DNA of 36,106 nucleotides, taken from contig CADAGC010000020.1 of assembly GCA_902787365.1 (NCBI GenBank), positions 1 to 36,106 of the forward strand, written 5' to 3'. The DNA comes from an uncultured Ruminococcus sp. GTDB taxonomy: Bacteria; Bacillota; Clostridia; Oscillospirales; Ruminococcaceae. This document shows, one piece after another, positions 17,301 through 22,742 of this stretch. The first letter of the stretch is position 1. Every line of letters begins with the position of its first letter. A program made the position numbers and the translations under genes. The notes under the pieces are model-generated. The model was given only the letters and a program-made list of their open reading frames with translations. It searched no databases and was not told where the DNA came from.

Positions 17301-18969
17301 TACGACCGGCAAAGAATTTACGCCGATTGATTTCAGAGAACTTGCGATGAATCAAAATGTCATTAGCGTAGAGGAGTATTCAAGCGGTGACAAAACTGGC
17401 TTTAATTATGTTTTGGCTGATGAAGATACCGGCACCGTGGCCTATAAAAACGGTGATACTATCCTCTATCTGAAGTATAAGACCGAAGAGGAGGAAGGAC
17501 AATATAAAGTTACTGTGACCGACGGTGTTGTAGAGAATTATTACCTTAGCGTAATGGTCAAGAGCAAGTCGTCGACCGATAAATTCGTATTCAATTATAA
17601 TATCACCTCGCCTCTATATCTTGACGGAAGTGTTAAGGCAAGAAGAAGTGGTTATGATGAGAAGAAGATAACCCATATACTTACGGGCGATCTTTATACT
17701 CAGCAGGTATTGCTCGAGGTGAAAAACAACGGTAAGGACGAAGAGCAGATCGACGATACCAATCATCAGCTGCAGCTAACAATGGTTACAAGGATAAGTA
17801 TGAACGGCACAACTGATGAAAAGACTCAGTTGCTCATTCATCTTAACGCAAACAGCAATATATCGGTATTGCAGTCATTCATAATTGATCTTACAGCGTA
17901 TGATTATGACAATACGAGGACGAAGATACTCAGCAAGCCCGATCTGCAAGCTGAATTTGCGTTTAAGAAATCTTCCGATGCAAATGCTGCAATGACCACG
18001 GGCTATTCGACACCAGTAGATGACGATACCTGGGGAACGCAGGTCGATAATGATATCGGCGGCAATTATATTAAGCTCAACAGCCACGATATAAAAGAAT
18101 ACCTTGATACGACAATGTATACTTATGTGCGGGCTAAAGCTACCATAACCTTTGATGATTATGAGGAGTTTCCAAAGAGAACGGGTGATGATCAGAGAAT
18201 AGGTGTGAATGTCTCACTTTCATCTAACCTCTCATATTCAGAGGCGTCGATAGTATATTCAAATATGACCAAGAGCCCCGATACGCCTGATTCAAAGTAT
18301 TTCTATATAAGAGATATCGAAAAAGCGGAATTGACTTTCAATGCAATAGGGGATATACCGGATATGTACGATAGTGACGGATTGCCCGAGAAGAGCAACA
18401 ACACAAGTCAGTTGGGCATAAATCCCAAAAACTTCTTTAATCCGTCGACTACAAGGATACCTATATATAATACCTCGTCATATAATGCGTCTAAAGTAAA
18501 GCACTCAGAGTTTGCAAACACAAAGTACATCGAATATACCCTTGAGCTTTATCAAAAGACCGACAGCGGCGGTACGGCACATTATGAAAAGGTATCGGAT
18601 ATGAGTCGGTATATCGACTTTGATAAGGGCGTAAACATTCAAAGCAGCAGCCTTGATTCGGATATGTATAGCTATAGCGGCTCGTTTGATACTACTGACA
18701 GTGGTAAGCTGATATTCAGGGCATCAATTGACCCCGAAAAGTTCACTGCCGAGAATCAGCAGAAATTTGAGGCAGATATTGACTTTACGGTCAAGACCGG
18801 TGCAGACTGCACAGAGCACGCCAATTACCGTATGATGCTGCACGTTGATCTTGTAGACGATAATTATGCGTCTATCAACAGCAAGACCAAGGTCAAGGAC
18901 TGGGTAGTTTATACCAATGCCAAGATCAATCCCACAATGCTGCTTATATCGGAATATCCGGGCGGATAA
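8311..18969 (+). CDS. giant exported GLUG-repeat surface protein, 3552 residues
   Basis: One uninterrupted 10.7-kb frame encodes a ~380-kDa protein with a Sec-type signal peptide (basic start, hydrophobic core about residues 15-35, Ala-rich cleavage region). GLUG-like Gly-Gly-(Leu/Ile)-Val-Gly motifs occur in two dense clusters, e.g. residues 293, 327, 362, 412, 443 and 551, then 2156, 2189, 2229, 2273, 2321, 2351, 2390, 2449 and 2486, with looser copies between (about 810-970). A Gly-Thr-Tyr-Asp-His-Pro-Tyr-Glu-Ile segment near 1520, typical of the start of such beta-solenoid modules, suggests a second module. The last ~1000 residues lack the motif and look like beta-sandwich domains. No LPXTG, choline-binding, SLH or C-terminal membrane segment is visible. 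GAGGTGAT precedes the ATG. An adhesin or scaffold is likely. Confidence 0.88.
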   Translation: MKTAIGKLKTKMVFKRAFSIITAFAMLFAALPIEHLAQQVMLYASAEMTVEPRAHSIAFASLEDFVAYSSDYAKGTSEVDGDTVKNYEYYSKDIITLSLNTGSTNEMPNGYIGLGTIDVPFDGKIIINAASDSYQLAVDTPLFTNVSDSVLITKNNGTDVIELDLKRKKADVLDQKVELSPLFARLVTHSGDGGTTWKIRSSTYNESGNVIAYNFSGLIGTLNEQANVNIEFKNDSFVDANNTAHVKVENESEDDGIDAGLIAGRMKNLAKIALKLSGTNTSCNISSSYGSAGGLVGKMDPGAEIVINEMSYTPTDSRTISAYSYAGGIVGYCDGGKITIADNVTVPVKGVVISQDEESAAGGLCGYYSSPAVYDDTTSDEIDYDDYSYDDVSFDISKFDIDVKLKSQVMTGGLFGMLYSSADVSVTGSSIKAANEIDTSAFGGICGKYQTNSLENMLEVSSITLNTSSSAYTDYYGGVAAVIIDNDPAYIKVDDLIHNTKLGCGNGSTGTGCFGGVVADAGSSQGSMLDIASVTVSTMPETGSSATKFHGGGLVGNIQKGVVRLSGVTTMTNAPCEENNSDCGQLVGIRGEALVYAVGSGNSGDTGWEFNRSSVDVRADDIGTWGEVVRVECIETNILSFDGSEHTVTIKKPVNNTNITSSTTAITIPNKDAFIRLALYMQLNSSGDSSSALEFQGATQYYRKNNLFKSAITYTIGQDIDLTDTGITGLMRDDATNGNDKFCAKITASAAKTITLKTGQQYGVISGTSNYRGAICGHKYNGLLARTGAGAEVSNINIAGNICVKGFDVTYIGGVAAEVTDGIKLTDVNVSETIDTATPKVRLGGYIGVVSSANSKEIAISGTKPEIKPTINNGAQLNNESSGDNHSIGGAIGYIASVNSFDVKITNAEVGTTITNSGNASSRMRMAGLIADIAANTSDTRTIYLTNVTVKGTTISNNATGSTGGMLGYNWHNTNVSFSGLTLEKNGSTNNAISTSAPNLGGLVFTATGHWTVPEKGITIRSLKDNRTSGDSFGMLVNRGYATISNKKYGLYLDLTHVNSYVLPNMVGEGGLAASGDITVIASTVYDELVAYSGADGKVLSNKGGVVSITTSGDSPTVLMSGSTCSTYQNKYNKSKTNGNTRYYYNLDYIKDHLTDDNGGESDAKKLLFWSLSEYAAGNISGNFAGGAVCGNCDMEGISYYPIDVSSITIADDLKLKFYNSQIEDMENAESGNTDSNVRSTRSSSSQHYLMHSGLFLNATGTVKTQGNLHFIGNIVSDSTYSGVFIKGTLSGSLLTADNKDIVFEGLTMSSNGGALFINKITGSDQSVQINGVRTGGLGFDVVSKIDETGYAANAAVAGSLIGDVTVTNLSMKFNRIKIDARDSVGAANNGYNTTRSIFTNATLLNKLDADLKTNAEYNFNETEDWSGSTHVADVTYGKELTDSIEYSTNGVSNEKYYYDTRALIYITDADKESGTNFSSGYLPYVRFYHSSVTNAPAPINQLREIKVNVKSTDLTTGCGTYDHPYEINDAVQLVSIAGMIAGGDSIPTIRLPKTVAKYSTNYNSHWCHNNNAETCAEYTTTDGTTYTSTETGAAEWTKAEVREYLASAYYQVISNITISDSKFQGLGSYETSGKGQYAFRGVIAGRKGNENVKIKNKTKSPLINFCTGAVIKDIDVEVEWPSNDTFVSCNINADNTSEYSLSNDDCKAYGAVIGKIFAGDNIIDNVNVTFTEGHHIEITSGALITDNNRKKRNVANTPLGGYIGTVIDGCVIFRNMAETTAESMGMHVDSVVSVYKYSDVQVDSPLKNVANDSSDSNYDNGNGKRFLYVNPIIGRVINGFVINETDTYRYSEDGKYGDGETRVTGGSTVTLKNGRKNYSIADIDSTSETKLQFRSSNFSTTISNNASSMSVFAPDAQSLYIMSGILIIGAGTADTMTGNYNYSTAYSNGSSVGNYNATHHAAYSAIGETDAVEKASVATDTVNSTSAIPYIIEHYTEKVGDNYPARMLTGNKGSKKHSIYLCKPGEQSNDPPENAEDTIYYMPDGFRGLGSFTADNTNRLNKSLYLKCFDGRNKTIDMNAVYKSVAKTMDNYYRAEKTFGPGLFIALRQDGINNNGTSATDDRSRTIGNFALSGYISGESINPADGGYKEMVFVGGVIGNTGNNNTLSLNIGGIKLNNLHLFGTHHTGGIVGYATNNTLDINNGALYINNFEAKGDRGLKVEAWSRAGGLVGTVDRMKVYINTLSDEDSEFKIASVENVGSTSTDGGITQCGGIIGNIWSQNMQVLIKNVHIVKKDDNSCIKCSDANINSSKNGVDSRAGGIVGSVGKCGYLMIVGCSVSDMTIKGNSAGGFVGANYNNNTKPDKNNGYIKIYNGAVNNCNITGKKYAGGLVGYDEEDNQKYTADSAFQDPTDTSDDTKNYYHDIDGCLVADCTIEHTDSDSSSYASGGLVGLYTPSTVRVRTICNSLVTGCTLISPEDTNSSMGGLIGRTSKTKVYGYNLAVNDITFKRGTSVASGDILKRTGNLVGCVSYGEIKLVGVTRQGTLVPEKTSSQNDIDVSLRQNSPSIFVVYGDYDGSSTELFDNAYKWGSTSENSGANAKNFIETKEYAEQYAHLSGLTNDESINDVFAGDPKKTYPFVIDSPYTVMGKTGDDITEVLNGDGAKTYSPEGANKTYPLIKRITEDRSSSKKYVIPDVYSSNDEDDANYARMQKALSQTDDSQNKISTYKNEMGKLPSANIDDFAVVTINSENQEMSTNIVKNYIRAVTNTDIDYSYKEEDEYPYKLNIYACTFKDGKYSIDAEARAGLMHNSDIGRFYMVASGADTNKDNDQFSLIDIEYFDPADSSMENVVMHVYIPVLTKKMLNYGIKTASLSGTDYKYTNDPNYVWGNTLFENMNSWYTAFVSFSYSMEELQSLVDSETGLKWHNDKVISMEYSDTTVAGDKLNGDTQLVLVDPNKNTDEYYYSLLSHLRSNENASTDADSDTLYLSDFKQGLTTGKEFTPIDFRELAMNQNVISVEEYSSGDKTGFNYVLADEDTGTVAYKNGDTILYLKYKTEEEEGQYKVTVTDGVVENYYLSVMVKSKSSTDKFVFNYNITSPLYLDGSVKARRSGYDEKKITHILTGDLYTQQVLLEVKNNGKDEEQIDDTNHQLQLTMVTRISMNGTTDEKTQLLIHLNANSNISVLQSFIIDLTAYDYDNTRTKILSKPDLQAEFAFKKSSDANAAMTTGYSTPVDDDTWGTQVDNDIGGNYIKLNSHDIKEYLDTTMYTYVRAKATITFDDYEEFPKRTGDDQRIGVNVSLSSNLSYSEASIVYSNMTKSPDTPDSKYFYIRDIEKAELTFNAIGDIPDMYDSDGLPEKSNNTSQLGINPKNFFNPSTTRIPIYNTSSYNASKVKHSEFANTKYIEYTLELYQKTDSGGTAHYEKVSDMSRYIDFDKGVNIQSSSLDSDMYSYSGSFDTTDSGKLIFRASIDPEKFTAENQQKFEADIDFTVKTGADCTEHANYRMMLHVDLVDDNYASINSKTKVKDWVVYTNAKINPTMLLISEYPGG

Positions 18970-18978
18970 CAGTTAATG

Positions 18979-18998
18979 GGCCGGGAGTATTCCCGGCC
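18979..18998 (+). terminator. hairpin terminator after the giant gene
   Basis: GGCCGGGA (18979-18986) pairs with TCCCGGCC (18991-18998) around a 4-nt loop. The T tract is weak, so some read-through into the next unit is possible. Confidence 0.65.
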
Positions 18999-19124
18999 TG
19001 ATATAAAAATACTTTAATTCTCGGAAAATCGTCCGATATATATTTCATAGCATTATAATATATAAAAAATCCCCCCTACATTTTGTTAAATATGCCAAAC
19101 TTTTTAAAAATGGCGTATAAACTA

Positions 19125-19153
19125 TTGACAAAAATAGTAATATGTATTATAAT
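19125..19153 (+). promoter_or_regulatory. perfect consensus promoter of the candidate major subunit gene
   Basis: TTGACA (19125-19130), 17-bp spacer, TATAAT (19148-19153), in a very AT-rich setting. The ~80-nt leader to the ATG at 19242 includes AGGAAAGGA at 19224-19232. Confidence 0.9.
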
Positions 19154-19241
19154 AATAGTGTGGATAACTATGACATTATAGCCGCGGCGTGTGCCGTATC
19201 GACCCTATAGAAACGATTTTATGAGGAAAGGAAATGATAAT

Positions 19242-20342
19242 ATGAAAAACAACAGCGCAAGGAAAAAGCTTATACCCGCTGCTGCTATGCTCGCAGTTTC
19301 CGCAGCAATGCTCGCTACGAGTACGTATGCGTGGTTTACGATGGCTAAAGATGTATCAGTTGAAGGTATCAGTATGACAGCTACTGTTCCTGCTACTTTG
19401 CAGATTTCGCTTGGAAAAGGAACAAATACAACAGCATTGAATACTGCAACAACTGATGATACGACTAAAAGATTAACAGCCGTTACGGCACCTGATGAAA
19501 CTAATCATACTGTTGCAGATACGGACTGGTCTAATAGTGTTCAGGTTTCGACATATTATACTTTTGGTAATATCACTCCTGCAACATCTACAAGCGGTTT
19601 GGATATTTTTTATACTGATGATGCTACCGGCACAGGTAAAACCCTTAAAGGTCATAACATAGGTGCTAATTCCGAAATGAATGGAGGAACGATAACAGCA
19701 GTATTTGCTCAGGCAGATACAGCTGATGCACTTGGTGCTGCTAATAAGGCTGTATCTATAGTTGCAAGCGAAGCTGATGACAAATACCCCACATCCGGTG
19801 CATATTATGTTGATATTCCCGTTTGGTTCAGAACTATGGAAACAGATGATGTTAAACTTGCTGTTAAGGCTAAGTTTACTGCCGGTGAAACGTCCGGTGA
19901 TTTATATAAGGCTGCAAGAGTGTCGATTTTGACCGGAAACAACACAACTACTGCAACAAATGATGTGGCAAGTAAGACAAAGCAGGGTGTAATATCTGTT
20001 GGAAATGAAACGGATTATTATAGAACTGCATTGGGTGCAAAGAAAGCGAATGCCGATGAACCGTATACTATAAGTGAAATAGATGGTAGCGGAGTTGGTA
20101 CATGGGCTAAAGTTGTTCCTATAACTCAATTCTCAACTATAGATAATTCCACAGGATACGTTAATACAGGTGACTGTGTTGTTTATGTTACTAAGTCATC
20201 AACAGCAGGCCAATTTGGTGCAGGCGTTCCTTATACGATCAGAGTATGGCTTGAAGGCGAAGATGTTAACTGCTATAACGCAAACGCAGGTCAGGACTTT
20301 AGTATTGATCTGAGCTTTGCTAAAATCAATCCTTCAACCTAA
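19242..20342 (+). CDS. candidate major fibre subunit, TasA/camelysin-style precursor (AWF-type)
   Basis: A 366-residue precursor with a short N-terminal leader: basic start, hydrophobic segment (about 9-29) and Ala-Trp-Phe-Thr-Met (30-34), followed by a beta-rich Thr/Ala/Gly/Asp-rich domain with few charged-basic residues. The Gly-Ile-Ser-Met-Thr-Ala and Ala-Thr-Leu-Gln-Ile strands match the proteins at 5040 and 6168; the C-terminal Arg-Val-Trp-Leu-Glu-Gly-Glu-Asp pattern matches Val-Val-Trp-Leu-Glu-Gly-Asn-Asp in the protein at 21299. It sits alone between a perfect promoter and a strong terminator and looks more AT-rich than its neighbours, as expected of a highly expressed structural protein. 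The ATG at 19242 is used, not an upstream GTG at 19191, because the ribosome site lies between them. TasA-like fibre formation is inferred, not shown. Confidence 0.8.
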   Translation: MKNNSARKKLIPAAAMLAVSAAMLATSTYAWFTMAKDVSVEGISMTATVPATLQISLGKGTNTTALNTATTDDTTKRLTAVTAPDETNHTVADTDWSNSVQVSTYYTFGNITPATSTSGLDIFYTDDATGTGKTLKGHNIGANSEMNGGTITAVFAQADTADALGAANKAVSIVASEADDKYPTSGAYYVDIPVWFRTMETDDVKLAVKAKFTAGETSGDLYKAARVSILTGNNTTTATNDVASKTKQGVISVGNETDYYRTALGAKKANADEPYTISEIDGSGVGTWAKVVPITQFSTIDNSTGYVNTGDCVVYVTKSSTAGQFGAGVPYTIRVWLEGEDVNCYNANAGQDFSIDLSFAKINPST

Positions 20343-20356
20343 TCAATAATAATCCC

Positions 20357-20387
20357 ACCCCCTCCTCGTGAGGGGGTTGTTTTTTTG
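20357..20387 (+). terminator. strong intrinsic terminator after the subunit gene
   Basis: ACCCCCT (20357-20363) pairs with AGGGGGT (20371-20377) around a 7-nt loop, followed by TGTTTTTTT. Confidence 0.9.
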
Positions 20388-20428
20388 CCCTCACGCAAAA
20401 AAACGCACAATAATATCATCATAAATAA

Positions 20429-20457
20429 TTGACATTTTCGTGAATTTGTAGTATAAT
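20429..20457 (+). promoter_or_regulatory. perfect consensus promoter of surface-locus unit 3
   Basis: TTGACA (20429-20434), 17-bp spacer, TATAAT (20452-20457), 52 bp upstream of the GTG at 20510. No terminator hairpin is visible between here and 29334. Confidence 0.9.
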
Positions 20458-20509
20458 AGAATTGGCTAACTATTTCTATTTGAAAATTATGCGAAGGGGG
20501 CGGTGAAAC

Positions 20510-21286
20510 GTGGCTGAACAGACGCTGGTAGGCGGCCTGCGGGCGGTCGAGATGTATTATAGGAGTGTGCGTGAGATATCAAGCGGCTCGGCGGCGTTCT
20601 TGCAGACGCAGACAAGGCTCAACACCCCCGATATGGGCGTGCTTATGCCCGAGGCGTATAGGGAACTGTGCGACTTTACAAACCAGTCGGTCGCCCTATT
20701 CGGCCTGGAGCTTGTGCAGGCGCTCGATACTATAAAGAAATTTGATGACAGAGAAGTGCCTTTCCGCTGGCTGTCGGTCTATATGCCCGTCAACTACCTG
20801 CGTGAGGAAAAGGCCGAGCGTGGCATCATCGGCTATATGGAGCGCTATAAGATAGACTCAAACCGCCTGTGCTTTGAGCTGCCCGATAAGCTGCTGAACG
20901 AGACAAGCGGCGTGGCTGCCGATAATATACAGAAGCTGCGCAACAGGGGCTTCCACTTTATGCTCGGCGGCTTCGGTGCGGCGTCTACGCCAATGATGAG
21001 GCTTTCCGATTTCCCTGTTGATTTCGTGCTTATGAGCGGTGAGGTAACTACCTACCTCGGCCGTGACAGCAGGTCGGATAATGCCGTAAAGTCTATGATA
21101 ACCTTCGCCCGTGATATGGGCGCCGAGCCTATAGCTGACGGCGTGGTGAATGCAAACCAGGCCGAGATGCTCTTTGAGCTTGAATGTAACTACTGCACGG
21201 GTACCCTTGCAGGCAAATATACCCAGGAGCGCTATGTCAGACGCCGTGGCGATGAGCAGGCTGACGATGAAGAAGCGCAGCAATAA
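20510..21286 (+). CDS. degenerate EAL-domain protein (probable non-catalytic c-di-GMP receptor)
   Basis: A 258-residue cytoplasmic protein that aligns through the length of an EAL domain but has lost catalytic residues. The signature EALLR is replaced by Gln-Thr-Gln-Thr-Arg (32-36) while the following Asn-Thr-Pro-Asp-Met-Gly and Met-Pro-Glu-Ala-Tyr keep the family pattern. The Glu-x-Thr-Glu motif reads Glu-Leu-Pro-Asp (123-126), the Asp-Asp-Phe-Gly motif reads Gly-Gly-Phe-Gly (153-156), and Ala-Glu-Gly-Val-Glu reads Ala-Asp-Gly-Val-Val (209-213). With the metal-binding acids gone, phosphodiesterase activity is unlikely; ligand binding or protein contacts are more likely. The tail (about 240-258) is acidic. 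The start is GTG with AAGGGGG 9 nt upstream. It heads the unit carrying the processing and NTPase genes. Confidence 0.8.
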   Translation: MAEQTLVGGLRAVEMYYRSVREISSGSAAFLQTQTRLNTPDMGVLMPEAYRELCDFTNQSVALFGLELVQALDTIKKFDDREVPFRWLSVYMPVNYLREEKAERGIIGYMERYKIDSNRLCFELPDKLLNETSGVAADNIQKLRNRGFHFMLGGFGAASTPMMRLSDFPVDFVLMSGEVTTYLGRDSRSDNAVKSMITFARDMGAEPIADGVVNANQAEMLFELECNYCTGTLAGKYTQERYVRRRGDEQADDEEAQQ

Positions 21287-21298
21287 AGGAGTAGAGAA

Positions 21299-22012
21299 AT
21301 GGACGAAAAGTTGAGAGATGTTCTGGAACTTCGCAGAACAGCCAAGGAGGTCAAGCGGCACGTTATTGTTATGCGTGTTATGGGGCTTTTGGTGATAATA
21401 CTGATAGCGCTTGTTTCCATAGCCTATGCGATATCCTATTTCTATGATAAGTACGGAAGCTTTACCGTAAGGATAGATAAGTATGATATGGTCAAGCAGG
21501 GGCTTACTCTATCCGAGAATCCCGACTGGGAGAGGACGCAGTCGGTGCTCAATGCCGATATCGTCTATGATATGACCAATATCAGCGGCGAAGACCTACC
21601 TGAAAATATAGATATGGTAAACGGCTCGCATAACGGTGAAAACTATATCGCCTATACTTTCTACCTTATCAATTCGGGTGATGATACCCTTAGCTATGAG
21701 GGCGAGATGACCCTTGAAAATGTCACCAATAAGCTTGATGAAGCTATCCGTATAGCCGTGTATAAAAACGGCGAAAAGACCGTCTACGGCAAGACCAAGT
21801 CGAGCGGCGAGGGCATCGAGGGTGACTGTGATAAGGAGTTTGAGACATCAAGCATAGTTATGACAACGGCTTCTGAGGGCTTTAAGCCTAACAGTAAGGA
21901 TAAATATACCGTTGTGGTATGGCTCGAGGGCAACGACCCCGACTGCACAGATGAGCTTATCGGCGGAACGCTCAAGCTCGGTATGGACTTCAAGATAGTA
22001 GAATCGACCTAA
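21299..22012 (+). CDS. membrane-anchored TasA-like accessory subunit
   Basis: A 237-residue protein with a basic 20-residue N-terminus, one hydrophobic segment (about 22-46) and a beta-rich ectodomain of about 190 residues. The pattern Tyr-Thr-Phe-Tyr-Leu-Ile-Asn-Ser-Gly-Asp-Asp followed by a C-terminal Val-Val-Trp-Leu-Glu-Gly-Asn-Asp and a closing Leu-Gly-Met-Asp-Phe-Lys strand is like the C-terminal half of the candidate major subunit at 19242 and typical of camelysin/TasA-fold proteins. The Ala-Trp-Phe motif is replaced by Tyr-Ala-Ile-Ser-Tyr-Phe. It lies 12 bp after the EAL gene and 32 bp before a signal peptidase, a layout reminiscent of tapA-sipW-tasA. An initiator or anchor subunit is a reasonable guess. 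The ATG follows AAAGGAGTAG. Confidence 0.72.
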   Translation: MDEKLRDVLELRRTAKEVKRHVIVMRVMGLLVIILIALVSIAYAISYFYDKYGSFTVRIDKYDMVKQGLTLSENPDWERTQSVLNADIVYDMTNISGEDLPENIDMVNGSHNGENYIAYTFYLINSGDDTLSYEGEMTLENVTNKLDEAIRIAVYKNGEKTVYGKTKSSGEGIEGDCDKEFETSSIVMTTASEGFKPNSKDKYTVVVWLEGNDPDCTDELIGGTLKLGMDFKIVEST

Positions 22013-22044
22013 ACATAAATAATAAATAGGGGAGCATAATCTGT

Positions 22045-22725
22045 ATGAAAAAGGCGCTTTCGATAATAGTAAACATAATAGCGTGGATAATACTGCTTTT
22101 TGCGCTGCTGGTGACGATAATCGTCTTCTCGTCATCAAGAAACGGCGATACGGCTGAGGTCTTCGGGTATATACCACTTTCGGTAGAATCCGACTCGATG
22201 AAGCCCACCTTCAAGCAGGGCGACCTCATCATCATAAAGGAGGTAGACGACCTCTACGACCTGAAAGAGGGCGACGTCATTACCTACTGGACGATAATCG
22301 ACGGCAAGCGTGTCAAGAACACACACCGAATCGTGAGCATAAACGAGTTTGAAAACACCCGAAGCTTCGTTATGAAGGGTGATAATAACGAACTCAATGA
22401 CGAAGAGCCCGCACTCCCTTCCGATATAATCGGTAAGTGGAACGAAACGAAGATAGGCGGCGGGGGCAAGGTAATGGATTTCCTGCGCACTAAAAAGGGC
22501 TTCTTCATCTGTATCGTGATACCGATGATACTCTTCTTCCTCTTTGAACTTTATAAGTTCATAGTCACCCTCGTTGAGGTCAGAAAGCCTGCACTTACCG
22601 AGGCTGATGAAGAGGAGATAAAGAAGCGTGCAATAGAAGAATACCTCGCCGAGCAGAAAAAGAATGATAGCGGGGAAACGGACAATACCGAGGCAGAGCA
22701 GAGCGATGCCCCGAACGATAAGTAA
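22045..22725 (+). CDS. signal peptidase I, SipW-like (Ser-His type), copy 1
   Basis: A 226-residue membrane protease with an N-terminal helix (about 5-28), an extracellular catalytic domain and a second helix near residues 150-175, followed by a charged cytoplasmic tail. The catalytic Ser is in Ser-Asp-Ser-Met-Lys-Pro (Ser51). The general base is His (His94 in Asn-Thr-His-Arg-Ile), not Lys, as in SipW and the archaeal/ER signal peptidases. The Lys-Gly-Asp-Asn-Asn box (Asp113) completes the family pattern. SipW enzymes process TasA-type precursors, and four such precursors are encoded here. ATG at 22045 with GGGGAG upstream; 17 bp precede the next gene. Confidence 0.92.
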   Translation: MKKALSIIVNIIAWIILLFALLVTIIVFSSSRNGDTAEVFGYIPLSVESDSMKPTFKQGDLIIIKEVDDLYDLKEGDVITYWTIIDGKRVKNTHRIVSINEFENTRSFVMKGDNNELNDEEPALPSDIIGKWNETKIGGGGKVMDFLRTKKGFFICIVIPMILFFLFELYKFIVTLVEVRKPALTEADEEEIKKRAIEEYLAEQKKNDSGETDNTEAEQSDAPNDK

Positions 22726-22742
22726 AAACTTAGGAGAAGGCT

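Noticed and set aside
8311-18969. Nucleotide tandem repeat or CRISPR-like array in the giant gene
   Set aside because: The repetition is at protein-motif level with variable spacing and little nucleotide identity.
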